Of a stretch of DNA of 5,740 nucleotides, positions 1 through 5,291 are shown in pieces. The position numbers and the translations under genes are program-made. This DNA is from Clostridia bacterium (GTDB taxonomy: Bacteria; Bacillota; Clostridia; Oscillospirales; Acutalibacteraceae), in assembly GCA_900766945.1 (NCBI GenBank), contig CAAFXD010000131.1, positions 1-5,740 of the forward strand, in the 5' to 3' direction. The stretch's first letter is position 1, and the number at the start of each line of letters is the position of its first letter. The notes beneath the pieces are model-generated. The model saw only the letters and a program-made list of their open reading frames with translations, was not told the DNA's origin and did not search any database.

Positions 1-915
1 AGGTAAACACCATTTTTCAGCGTTATGCACTGTTTCCGCATTTGAATGTTTATGAAAATATCGCCTTTGGCTTAAAACAGCAAAAAAAAATCCAAGCAAG
101 AAATACGCAGCACGGTCGAGGAGATGCTCGCGCTTGTCAACCTGAAAGGCTTTGAAAAGCGAAACATCAATTCTCTTTCCGGCGGGCAACAGCAGCGTGT
201 TGCGATTGCACGCGCTTTGGCAGTGAAACCGCGCGTTTTGCTGTTGGACGAGCCTTTGGGTGCTTTGGATTTGAAACTGCGTAAAGATATGCAGGTCGAA
301 CTCAAAAACATTCAAAAGAGATTGGGCATAACCTTTATTTATGTTACGCATGACCAAGAAGAAGCCCTGTCGATGTCCGACACAATCGTCGTCATGAATG
401 CGGGTGAAATTCAGCAAATCGGCACGCCGACGGATATTTACAATGAGCCGAAAAATGCGTTTGTAGCGGATTTTATCGGGGAAAGTAATATTGTGGACGG
501 CATCATGCACAGCGATTTCTCCGTAGAATTTCAAGGAATTAAATTTCAATGTGTGGACAAAGGTTTTGGAAAAGATGAACCTGTCGATGTGGTTGTCCGT
601 CCCGAGGATGTCGATATTGTTGCGCCCGAAGAAGGTATGCTCAAAGGCGTTGTGACCTCGGTGACTTTTAAAGGCGTGCACTACGAAATCATTGTGGATA
701 TCGACGGCTTTAAATGGATGGTGCAGACAACGGAGTATTCCGCGGTCGGCGATAAAATCGGTATTTCCATTAAACCCGACGAAATCCAAGTGATGAAAAA
801 GAGCGAGTATTCCGGCCTTTACGGCGATTACAGCTCGTTCAGCGAGGAGTTTGACGAACTGTCCAATCCGTCGGTGGAAACCGAGAACGCGGGCGGCGAA
901 ACGGTGGAGGAATAA
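1..915 (+). CDS. potA: Spermidine/putrescine ABC transporter ATP-binding protein PotA, 5'-partial and frameshifted
   Basis: This is the cytoplasmic ATPase that powers the polyamine importer with PotB and PotC. The left edge removes the N-terminus, including the Walker A loop. Codons starting at base 3 read VNTIFQRYALFPHLNVYENIAFGL (shown by its Q-loop FQRYALFPHL), then the frame changes at an A9 run (82-90) and continues in the frame of base 91 as SKQEIRSTVEEMLALVNL. Both halves fit one PotA sequence, so a single extra A explains the break; without correction translation stops at TGA 153-155. Downstream are the ABC signature LSGGQQQ (175-195), Walker B LLLDEP with Asp at 247 and Glu at 250, the switch His in YVTHDQ (349-351), and a C-terminal TOBE-like region with VRPEDVDI. 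The last 35 or so residues form an acidic tail. An ATG at 124 could restart translation, but that product lacks the Q-loop and Walker A and has no properly spaced ribosome site. The family call is near certain; whether the break is real is open. Confidence 0.9.
82..90 (+). other. A9 homopolymer at the potA frame break
   Basis: Nine consecutive A residues follow CAGC and precede TCC. With eight A residues the codons would read CAG CAA AAA AAA TCC AAG and PotA would be continuous; with nine the reading frame ends at 153-155. The break can be placed here because the conserved protein sequence is in one frame before the run and in another directly after it. A homopolymer of this length is a classic place for a sequencing or assembly error, for replication slippage, or for RNA polymerase slippage. 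Confidence 0.85.
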
Positions 916-917
916 AA

Positions 918-1742
918 ATGAGAAAAACTTCCTTCCTCTCCAAACTCATCAATGCACCGTATATTGTTTGGTCGGTGTTGTTTATTGTGGCACCGATGAT
1001 TATGGTGGTATATTATGCATTTACCGACCGTTCGGGTGCATTTACATGGAATAATATTGCCGCCTTAACCGCATATAAAGAAACCTTTGCCCGGTCTATC
1101 GGGTATGCCGTAGCGGCAACCGTGATCTGTTTGCTTTTAGCCTATCCGCTGGCTTATATTATGGCGCGGTCAAAAGCGTCCAAACAGCGAACGCTTATGA
1201 TGCTTGTGATGTTGCCGATGTGGATGAATTTTTTAATCCGAACGTATTCCTGGATTTCAATTTTATCAAATACGGGGATTATCAACAATTTGCTCAAAGC
1301 CATCGGATTGCCCACCGTGCAAATGATTAACACGCCGGGTGCCGTCATTTTAGGTATGGTGTATAACTTCTTGCCGTATATGGTTTTGCCGATTTATTCG
1401 ATTATGTCAAAACTCGATTACAGTTTGACAGAAGCGGCGCAAGACCTCGGTTGCAACAGCACCTCGGTGTTACGGCGCGTGATCATGCCTTTGAGTATGC
1501 CGGGCGTTGTTTCCGGCATCACGATGGTATTTGTACCGTCGGTCAGTACCTTTTATATCAGCCAAAAACTCGGCGGCGGCAAGTTTTTGTTGGTTGGTGA
1601 CTCGATTGAAATGCAGTTTCAATCGGCTTATAACTATAATCTCGGCGCCTCACTTTCCTTGGTGCTGATGATGATGATTATTGTGTGTATGTTGGTGATG
1701 AACCGTTTTGCCGACGATGATGAGGAGGCGATTTTGATATGA
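918..1742 (+). CDS. potB: Spermidine/putrescine ABC transporter permease PotB
   Basis: This is one of the two membrane-spanning permeases that form the polyamine channel and dock on the PotA ATPase. The protein is 274 aa, a normal length for the family. Hydrophobic segments lie at about residues 15-35, 62-84, 92-103, 141-164, 196-212 and 243-262, giving about six membrane helices. The cytoplasmic coupling loop carries the binding-protein-dependent permease EAA motif, EAAQDLGCNSTSVLRRVIMP, at about residues 172-191, followed by PLSMPG. The stretch LPMWMNFLIRTYSW (about 99-112) is typical of PotB, and VPSVSTFYISQKLGGGK (206-222) matches the low-GC Gram-positive form. ATG 918 is chosen because GGAGG at 906-910 sits 7 bases upstream; the gap to the potA stop is only 2 bases, so translation is probably coupled. 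Its 3' end overlaps potC. Confidence 0.93.
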   Translation: MRKTSFLSKLINAPYIVWSVLFIVAPMIMVVYYAFTDRSGAFTWNNIAALTAYKETFARSIGYAVAATVICLLLAYPLAYIMARSKASKQRTLMMLVMLPMWMNFLIRTYSWISILSNTGIINNLLKAIGLPTVQMINTPGAVILGMVYNFLPYMVLPIYSIMSKLDYSLTEAAQDLGCNSTSVLRRVIMPLSMPGVVSGITMVFVPSVSTFYISQKLGGGKFLLVGDSIEMQFQSAYNYNLGASLSLVLMMMIIVCMLVMNRFADDDEEAILI

Positions 1743-2569
1743 AAAAAACCGTTTCCAATCTGTATATCGGGCTGATTATGTTCTTTTTGTATGCGCCGAT
1801 GCTTGTTATGATTGTACTGTCTTTTAACGGTACGGCAAGCACCAGCGTGATGGAAGGCTTTTCTTTAAAATGGTATCAGCAGTTATTAGGGGATAATGTT
1901 ACTTTAACCGCGCTTTCCAACACCTTGATTTTGGCTGTTTCTTCTTCACTCATTTCCGTGGTGCTCGGCACAATGGCGGCTGTGGGCATCCATACGATGA
2001 AAAAGAAATGGGTCAAAAATGCCGTGCTGACGGTTACCAATATCCCCATGATGAATCCGGAAATCGTCACAGGCGTTTCTATGATGCTGCTGTTTGTATT
2101 CGTCGGCAGTTTTGTCAGTTCAAAAGATGCGCTTGGCTTTCCGACACTGTTAATCGCGCACATTACTTTTAACTTACCGTATGTTATTTTATCGGTGCTT
2201 CCGAAACTGCGGCAAACCGACAAGCATTTATCCGAGGCCGCGCAGGATTTGGGTTGTACGCCTGTGTCAGCGTTTTTTAAAGTGGTGTTGCCCAACATCT
2301 CGTCGGGCATCATAACGGGGCTGATTATGGCTTTTACGCTGTCTTTGGACGATTTCATTATCAGCTATTTTGTGACTGGGCCGAAATTTCAAACTCTGCC
2401 GATTGTCATTTTTTCGATGACCAAGAAAAAGGTTAAGCCGGATATGTACGCGCTTTCTACCTTGATATTTGTAACTGTGCTTGCGTTGCTGATTTTAATG
2501 AATGTGATGCAGGCGCGTGCAGAAAATAAACAGAAAAAGCAGTTCGGAAATAAGGAGGACAAAAAATGA
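1739..2569 (+). CDS. potC: Spermidine/putrescine ABC transporter permease PotC
   Basis: This is the second permease of the polyamine importer, forming the transmembrane pore with PotB. It is 276 aa, with hydrophobic segments at about residues 8-28, 59-82, 98-125, 133-153, 187-206 and 238-256. The EAA coupling loop reads SEAAQDLGCTPVSAFFKVVLP at about 165-185, and SLDDFIISYFVTGP (202-215) is a hallmark of PotC-type permeases. The start ATG 1739 overlaps the potB stop as ATGA (1739-1742) and is preceded by AGGAGG (1723-1728) with 10 bases between, so expression is probably coupled to potB. The C-terminus is lysine-rich (KQKKQFGNKEDKK) because the potD ribosome site AAGGAGG is embedded in the last potC codons. 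Nothing appears damaged. Confidence 0.93.
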   Translation: MKKTVSNLYIGLIMFFLYAPMLVMIVLSFNGTASTSVMEGFSLKWYQQLLGDNVTLTALSNTLILAVSSSLISVVLGTMAAVGIHTMKKKWVKNAVLTVTNIPMMNPEIVTGVSMMLLFVFVGSFVSSKDALGFPTLLIAHITFNLPYVILSVLPKLRQTDKHLSEAAQDLGCTPVSAFFKVVLPNISSGIITGLIMAFTLSLDDFIISYFVTGPKFQTLPIVIFSMTKKKVKPDMYALSTLIFVTVLALLILMNVMQARAENKQKKQFGNKEDKK

Positions 2570-3681
2570 AAAAAATTCTCGCTGTTTTGATGACGATTGT
2601 ATTATTTGCAGGGGTTTTGAGTTTCGCAGGGTGCGGCACACAAAAAGTCGGCGCTTTGGATACCGCCAAATTGGTCGGTAACTATGCTGTTGAGTCGCTT
2701 CGGGGCACGGAAATCAATGTTTATAATTGGGGCGAGTATATTTCCGACGGGGAAGACGGCGCTGTAAATGTGATTGCAGAATTTGAAAATTTGACAGGGA
2801 TCACCGTAAACTATACCACTTATGCCTCCAATGAAGATATGTATTCCAAACTCAAAAGCGGCGGTGTCAGTTACGATGTGATTATTCCCTCCGACTATAT
2901 GATTGAGCGTATGGTAAAAGAGGGAATGTTGCAAAAATTGGATTTTGCCAATATCCCAAACTATTCTTATATTGCAGAAGAGTACAAAAACCTGTATTTT
3001 GACCCCGAAAATGCATACAGTGTACCTTATACCGGCGGTATGGTCGGCTTGATTTATAACACCACCATGGTGGATGAAGTGCCGGACAGTTGGAATATTA
3101 TGTGGGACGAGAAATACAGCGGACAAATTTTGACCTTTAACAATTCCCGCGATGCATTCGGCGTGGCGCAGTATTTGTTAGGGCAGTCTGTGAATACCAC
3201 CGATGTTGCCGAGTGGCAGGCGGCGGCGCAAAAACTGAAAGAACAGAAACCGCTGATTCAGTCTTATGTAATGGATGAAATCTTCACCAAAATGGAAAGC
3301 GGGGAAGCGGCGATTGCCCCGTATTATGCGGGCGATTTCCTGACGATGCAGGAGGTCAATCCGGATTTGGCGTTTGTCTATCCGAAAGAGGGTACCAATA
3401 TCTTTGTTGATTCCATGTGTGTGCCCGCTTCTGCGAAAAATAAAGCCGCGGCAGAGTTGTTTATCAACTTTATGTGTGAGCCGGAAGTATCGCTTGCCAA
3501 TGCAGAGTATCTCTTCTACCTTTGCCCGAACACCGCTGTTTTGGCAGATGACCGCTATTCGTTAAAGGATAACGAAGTTTTGTATCCGAAACAGAAAGTT
3601 GAGGCGGAATATTTTCACAATTTGGACCAAGATACTTTGGATTTGCTTTCTCGACTTTGGGAAGAAGTAAAACTTGCGTAA
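2566..3681 (+). CDS. potD: Spermidine/putrescine-binding lipoprotein PotD
   Basis: This is the extracellular substrate-binding subunit that delivers polyamine to PotBC. It is 371 aa. The N-terminus is a lipoprotein signal: KK, a hydrophobic core (about 4-20), then SFAGC with the lipidated Cys at residue 23; Phe at -3 is an uncommon lipobox residue. The mature protein has PotD landmarks: NVYNWGEYI (51-59), YTTYASNEDMYSKL (83-96), YDVIIPSDYMIERM (103-116), VPYTGGMVGLIYN (153-165), FNNSRDAFG (191-199), YPKEGTNIFVDSMCVPASAKNK (272-293) and INFMCEPEV (300-308). Trp55 and Tyr58 occupy the usual polyamine-contacting aromatic positions, judged by remembered alignment to E. coli PotD; Asp282 would match its acidic ligand residue. 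The motif usually written PYxWG has Gly157 in place of Trp. ATG 2566 overlaps the potC stop (ATGA) with AAGGAGG (2552-2558) 7 bases upstream. Whether it prefers spermidine or putrescine cannot be read from this. Confidence 0.93.
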   Translation: MKKILAVLMTIVLFAGVLSFAGCGTQKVGALDTAKLVGNYAVESLRGTEINVYNWGEYISDGEDGAVNVIAEFENLTGITVNYTTYASNEDMYSKLKSGGVSYDVIIPSDYMIERMVKEGMLQKLDFANIPNYSYIAEEYKNLYFDPENAYSVPYTGGMVGLIYNTTMVDEVPDSWNIMWDEKYSGQILTFNNSRDAFGVAQYLLGQSVNTTDVAEWQAAAQKLKEQKPLIQSYVMDEIFTKMESGEAAIAPYYAGDFLTMQEVNPDLAFVYPKEGTNIFVDSMCVPASAKNKAAAELFINFMCEPEVSLANAEYLFYLCPNTAVLADDRYSLKDNEVLYPKQKVEAEYFHNLDQDTLDLLSRLWEEVKLA

Positions 3682-3700
3682 ATGCGATTGAACTTTGGAA

Positions 3701-3733
3701 TGCAACAGATGCTCGCTTTTGGCATCTGTTGCA
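3701..3733 (+). other. Perfect 12-bp inverted repeat (RNA hairpin) after potD
   Basis: TGCAACAGATGC (3701-3712) and GCATCTGTTGCA (3722-3733) are exact reverse complements separated by 9 bases. It begins 19 bases after the potD stop codon. There is no T-run after the right arm, so it is not a standard intrinsic terminator. As RNA it could protect the 3' end of the potABCD message from exonucleases or partly terminate before the small gene; as DNA it could be a protein-binding palindrome. The structure is certain, the role is inference. Confidence 0.75.
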
Positions 3734-3745
3734 ATATCTGTATGT

Positions 3746-3751
3746 GGGAGG
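3746..3751 (+). promoter_or_regulatory. Ribosome binding site deciding the start of the small gene
   Basis: GGGAGG lies 7 bases before ATG 3759. It favours this start over the in-frame ATG at 3657, which lies inside the end of potD and would have to translate through the 3701-3733 hairpin. The out-of-frame ATG at 3755 is only 3 bases away from the site and would not read the same protein. Confidence 0.8.
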
Positions 3752-3758
3752 CGTATGT

Positions 3759-3998
3759 ATGCCGAATTTAGATTTACCGGAAATCTCGTATTTTGAGCAA
3801 AAAAATGCCTTTACAGGCAGTTTGAAAGATGATTTTCGTTTTCGTGTTTGGCGCGAAGAAGATATGCTGTCTGCCGCGGTGTGGCACGAGGATATTTGCT
3901 TTGAACTTGCAGAAAATAAGGAAGAACAGAGTTTTCCGCTGACCAACGATGGCTTGAACAATGTAGCCGATTGGATATTGTCTTTGTTTCCGGCTTAA
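3759..3998 (+). CDS. Small conserved-looking protein of unknown function, 79 aa
   Basis: I do not recognise a named family, but the sequence looks like small hypothetical proteins seen in Clostridia, with a pattern of Phe-Thr-Gly-Ser followed by short beta-like stretches. Visible features are FTGSLKDDFRFRVWREED (about 18-35), AAVWHEDICFEL (39-50), a charged linker ENKEEQ, and a final helix-like LNNVADWILSLFPA (66-79). It has no signal peptide or membrane segment, so it is probably cytoplasmic; it has no visible catalytic motif. ATG 3759 is supported by GGGAGG at 3746-3751. It follows potD by 77 bases on the same strand with no obvious terminator or promoter between, so it may be the last gene of the pot transcript. 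The final five codons and stop lie inside the left copy of the 27-bp repeat next to the IS, so the gene is intact. A functional link to polyamines is only suggested by position. Confidence 0.65.
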   Translation: MPNLDLPEISYFEQKNAFTGSLKDDFRFRVWREEDMLSAAVWHEDICFELAENKEEQSFPLTNDGLNNVADWILSLFPA

Positions 3999-4006
3999 AA
4001 CGGCTT
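3980..4006. repeat. Left copy of 27-bp direct repeat (probable target-site duplication)
   Basis: This 27-bp stretch, beginning GTCTTTGTTTCC and ending AAAACGGCTT, is repeated without mismatch at 5169-5195 on the other side of the IS. The bases just outside differ (T before and G after here, A before and C after there), so the match is exactly 27. It contains the last codons and the TAA of the 79-aa gene. An exact repeat hugging both ends of a transposase-bearing element is best explained as target duplication. Confidence 0.85.
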
Positions 4007-4031
4007 GTGTGTGTTAAAATGATGTGACCCA
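4007..4031. repeat. Left terminal inverted repeat of the IS
   Basis: The inner 11 bp GATGTGACCCA (4021-4031) match the right end perfectly in inverted orientation. The outer part, GTGTGTGTTAAAAT, matches the right end only loosely (a shared TAAA and TG spacing). The sequence TGTTAAAAT at 4012-4020 resembles the TGT tip common in this transposase superfamily. Confidence 0.7.
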
Positions 4032-4042
4032 AAAAAGAAAGA

Positions 4043-4053
4043 GAAGTAACTTC
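4043..4053. promoter_or_regulatory. Palindrome GAAGTAACTTC upstream of the transposase -10 box
   Basis: GAAGT-A-ACTTC is an 11-bp palindrome with a one-base centre, lying where the -35 region of the transposase promoter would be. A nearly identical palindrome occurs at 4097-4108. The pair could be operator sites for self-repression by the transposase, which is inference from position only. Confidence 0.4.
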
Positions 4054-4059
4054 AAGATA

Positions 4060-4068
4060 TGGTATAAT
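4060..4068 (+). promoter_or_regulatory. Extended -10 promoter of the transposase gene
   Basis: TGGTATAAT gives a perfect TATAAT at 4063-4068 with the TGN extension at 4060-4062. No good -35 is seen 17 bases upstream (around 4040-4045), as is common for extended -10 promoters. It lies 41 bases before the ATG and is inside the IS, so the element carries its own promoter. Confidence 0.65.
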
Positions 4069-4096
4069 GGATTAGCCACAAAACATTAACCAAGAA

Positions 4097-4108
4097 AGAA
4101 GTACTTCT
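4097..4108. promoter_or_regulatory. Palindrome AGAAGTACTTCT overlapping the transposase translation start region
   Basis: This is a perfect 12-bp palindrome ending one base before the ATG at 4110. It covers the place where a ribosome binding site should be; the only purine-rich candidate is AGAAAG just upstream, which is weak. It shares GAAGT and ACTTC half-sites with the palindrome at 4043-4053, about 54 bp away between centres. It could bind protein or limit translation of the transposase. Confidence 0.4.
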
Positions 4109-4109
4109 C

Positions 4110-5042
4110 ATGAACATCATAACACAAGAAGCAAGAAAAAAGCAAGAAATAGTTAAGCAAGCAATAAAGAACGGAAAAATCGAAACAAGCCGAAAATACG
4201 GAGTTAGCCTGTCGAGTGTCAAACGGTGGTGTAAAAGATATGACGGAACATGGCAATCGCTGTTAGAAAAATCGCATCGACCGCATAGTCATCCCAACAG
4301 ACACACACCAAAAGAAGAACGGCAGATAAAGAACGCATTCAAAAAGGAATATGCCAGATACGGATGGGACGGCGTATACAGCGATTTACTCCGAAAAGGA
4401 TATACCCGCAGTTTTTCGGGAATGGTATATGCAGCCAAAAGAATGGGGCTGACAGAGCAAAAGAAACTGCAGAAGAAAACCCGTATGCAAAGGCGGTATC
4501 CGGAACTGCTTCTGCCGGGTGAAAAGGTGCAAATAGATGTAAAAGAAGTGCCGTACAACTGCCTGCGGGGCAAGGTGTTAAGGGACGGAAAGCATTTGTA
4601 TCAATGGACAGCAATAGACGAATGCACCAGAATAAGATTTGTGTATGGTTTTGAAGAACACACGCCTGAAAACTCGGTAAAGTTTCTGAAAATGTTGATA
4701 AAAGCATTTCCGTTCAAGATAAAAACAATACAGACGGATAACGGTACGGAATTCACCTATAAATTTATCAGCGATGATAAAATCAGTCCGTTTGATAAAG
4801 CGCTGTCAAAACTTGGAATCGAGCACAAACTGATACCGCCGAGAACACCGTGGCATAACGGAAAAGTAGAGCGAAGCCACAGAAATGACCAAAGATATTT
4901 CTATGATTGGGAAACATTCAGAAGTGTCGAAGAATTAAACGAAAAGCTTGCAAAGCATTTGATTTGGAGTAACAATAAATCCATGAGAACGCTTGGGAGA
5001 AAAAGTCCCGTTCAACTTCTTGCAGAGAAGTTAGCAGCGTAA
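4110..5042 (+). CDS. IS481-like DDE transposase
   Basis: This enzyme cuts and joins the element ends during transposition. It is 310 aa, typical for single-ORF IS481 transposases. Residues 8-45 form a helix-turn-helix region (SRKYGVSLSSVKRWCKRYDG), followed by a basic linker (SHRPHSHPNRH) and a second helical region (69-112) with the RYGWDGVYSDL segment. The integrase-core domain runs from about 135 to 300. The likely catalytic triad is Asp143 (QIDVK), Asp210 (TDNGTEF) and Glu254 (HNGKVERSHR); AIDECTRIRFVY (168-179) is the usual second strand of the RNase H fold. ATG 4110 is the only reasonable start: the next in-frame Met is residue 105. The ribosome site is weak, in keeping with low transposase expression. 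The gene is intact and A-rich compared with its neighbours, consistent with transfer. A related integrase-core family such as IS3 OrfB is less likely because no upstream OrfA or slippage site is seen. Confidence 0.9.
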   Translation: MNIITQEARKKQEIVKQAIKNGKIETSRKYGVSLSSVKRWCKRYDGTWQSLLEKSHRPHSHPNRHTPKEERQIKNAFKKEYARYGWDGVYSDLLRKGYTRSFSGMVYAAKRMGLTEQKKLQKKTRMQRRYPELLLPGEKVQIDVKEVPYNCLRGKVLRDGKHLYQWTAIDECTRIRFVYGFEEHTPENSVKFLKMLIKAFPFKIKTIQTDNGTEFTYKFISDDKISPFDKALSKLGIEHKLIPPRTPWHNGKVERSHRNDQRYFYDWETFRSVEELNEKLAKHLIWSNNKSMRTLGRKSPVQLLAEKLAA

Positions 5043-5052
5043 ACGATACCTT

Positions 5053-5105
5053 TTTTTGAACGCCTTTTTCGTTCCGCTTCGCTCCACGCAAAAGGCGTTC
5101 AAAAA
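5053..5105 (+). terminator. Long hairpin after the transposase gene, possible terminator
   Basis: Bases 5053-5068 and 5090-5105 are perfect reverse complements over 16 bp, with GAACGCC/GGCGTTC as the GC-rich core and a 21-base loop. It starts 11 bases after the transposase stop. It is not a textbook terminator: on either strand the T-run is on the 5' side of the stem and A residues follow it; the nearest downstream T-run on the + strand is T7 at 5128-5134. It could still reduce readthrough out of the IS or block translation of transcripts entering from outside. Confidence 0.4.
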
Positions 5106-5142
5106 CATTGTACTATATTTTGACTTATTTTTTTATCAAAAA

Positions 5143-5168
5143 TGGGTCACATCTATTTACAACGCAGA
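5143..5168. repeat. Right terminal inverted repeat of the IS
   Basis: TGGGTCACATC (5143-5153) is the perfect inverse of the inner left end. The outer bases, TATTTACAACGCAGA, only partly match the left tip. A TGT tip in inverted sense (ACA) ends at 5161, 7 bases before the right direct repeat. Confidence 0.7.
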
Positions 5169-5195
5169 GTCTTTGTTTCCGGCTTAAAACGGCTT
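5169..5195. repeat. Right copy of 27-bp direct repeat (probable target-site duplication)
   Basis: It is identical over 27 bp to 3980-4006. It carries a non-functional remnant of the end of the 79-aa gene (the codons for SLFPA and TAA) and leads straight into the promoter of the next gene. Joining the left flank to this copy gives a simple uninterrupted pre-insertion sequence. Confidence 0.85.
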
Positions 5196-5198
5196 CTA

Positions 5199-5227
5199 TT
5201 GACAAAATCGGAAAAAAAGCGTAGAAT
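5199..5227 (+). promoter_or_regulatory. Near-consensus sigma-A-type promoter of the sugar-transferase-like gene
   Basis: TTGACA (5199-5204) is a perfect -35 box, followed by a 17-bp spacer and TAGAAT (5222-5227), one base off the TATAAT consensus. Transcription would start near 5234, leaving a leader of about 58 bases before ATG 5292. The promoter lies just outside the IS, 3 bases after the right 27-bp repeat, so it is native and was left intact. It marks the start of a new transcription unit. Confidence 0.8.
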
Positions 5228-5291
5228 GACTGCAATGTTTGCGCTGTATGCGGACTATTCAGCAAAAGCAATCTCTTTTCGAGGATGACCT

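Larger units (their letters stand above)
4007..5168 (+). mobile_element. Complete IS481-like insertion sequence, about 1.16 kb
   Basis: The element holds one DDE transposase gene (4110-5042) between terminal inverted repeats that share GATGTGACCCA at 4021-4031 and, inverted, 5143-5153. The outer ends are set by the flanking 27-bp direct repeats, which must abut the element if they are target duplications, giving 1162 bp. If instead the tips are the TGT...ACA ends at 4012 and 5161, the element is 1150 bp, but 5 and 7 unexplained bases then remain. It sits between the 79-aa gene and the promoter of the sugar-transferase-like gene and interrupts no coding region. The intact transposase, matched ends and perfect duplication suggest a fairly recent insertion that could still be mobile. 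The single-ORF transposase supports IS481; the long duplication is more like what is recalled for the IS1202 family. Confidence 0.85.

Noticed and set aside
851..1054. Plus-strand open frame of 67 codons across the potA/potB junction
   Set aside because: It overlaps the end of potA and start of potB in another frame and encodes no plausible protein; the potB frame is clearly the real one.
1876..2358. Minus-strand open frame of 160 codons within potC
   Set aside because: It lies wholly opposite a well-supported permease gene, has no ribosome site and no recognisable protein features. The same applies to the minus-strand frames at 72-311, 1154-1348, 2457-2669, 2602-3126, 3470-3961, 3811-4032, 4289-4573, 4339-4707 and 5334-5525.
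3657..3758. Longer start for the 79-aa gene, giving 113 aa
   Set aside because: The extra N-terminus would overlap the end of potD and be coded by the 3701-3733 hairpin, while ATG 3759 has a well-spaced GGGAGG.
3991..4006. CGGCTT repeated around AAAA as a possible terminator or operator
   Set aside because: The two CGGCTT units are direct, not inverted, so they form no stem; they are part of the 27-bp repeat and are sufficiently explained by it.
3980..4006. The 27-bp repeat as a XerCD/dif-like recombination site
   Set aside because: It lacks the paired, partly palindromic 11-bp arms expected of a dif site, and target duplication explains the two copies more simply.
5120..5148. Outward-facing promoter at the right IS end (TTGACT at 5120-5125)
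   Set aside because: No acceptable -10 box occurs 16-18 bp downstream, and a much better native promoter exists at 5199-5227.
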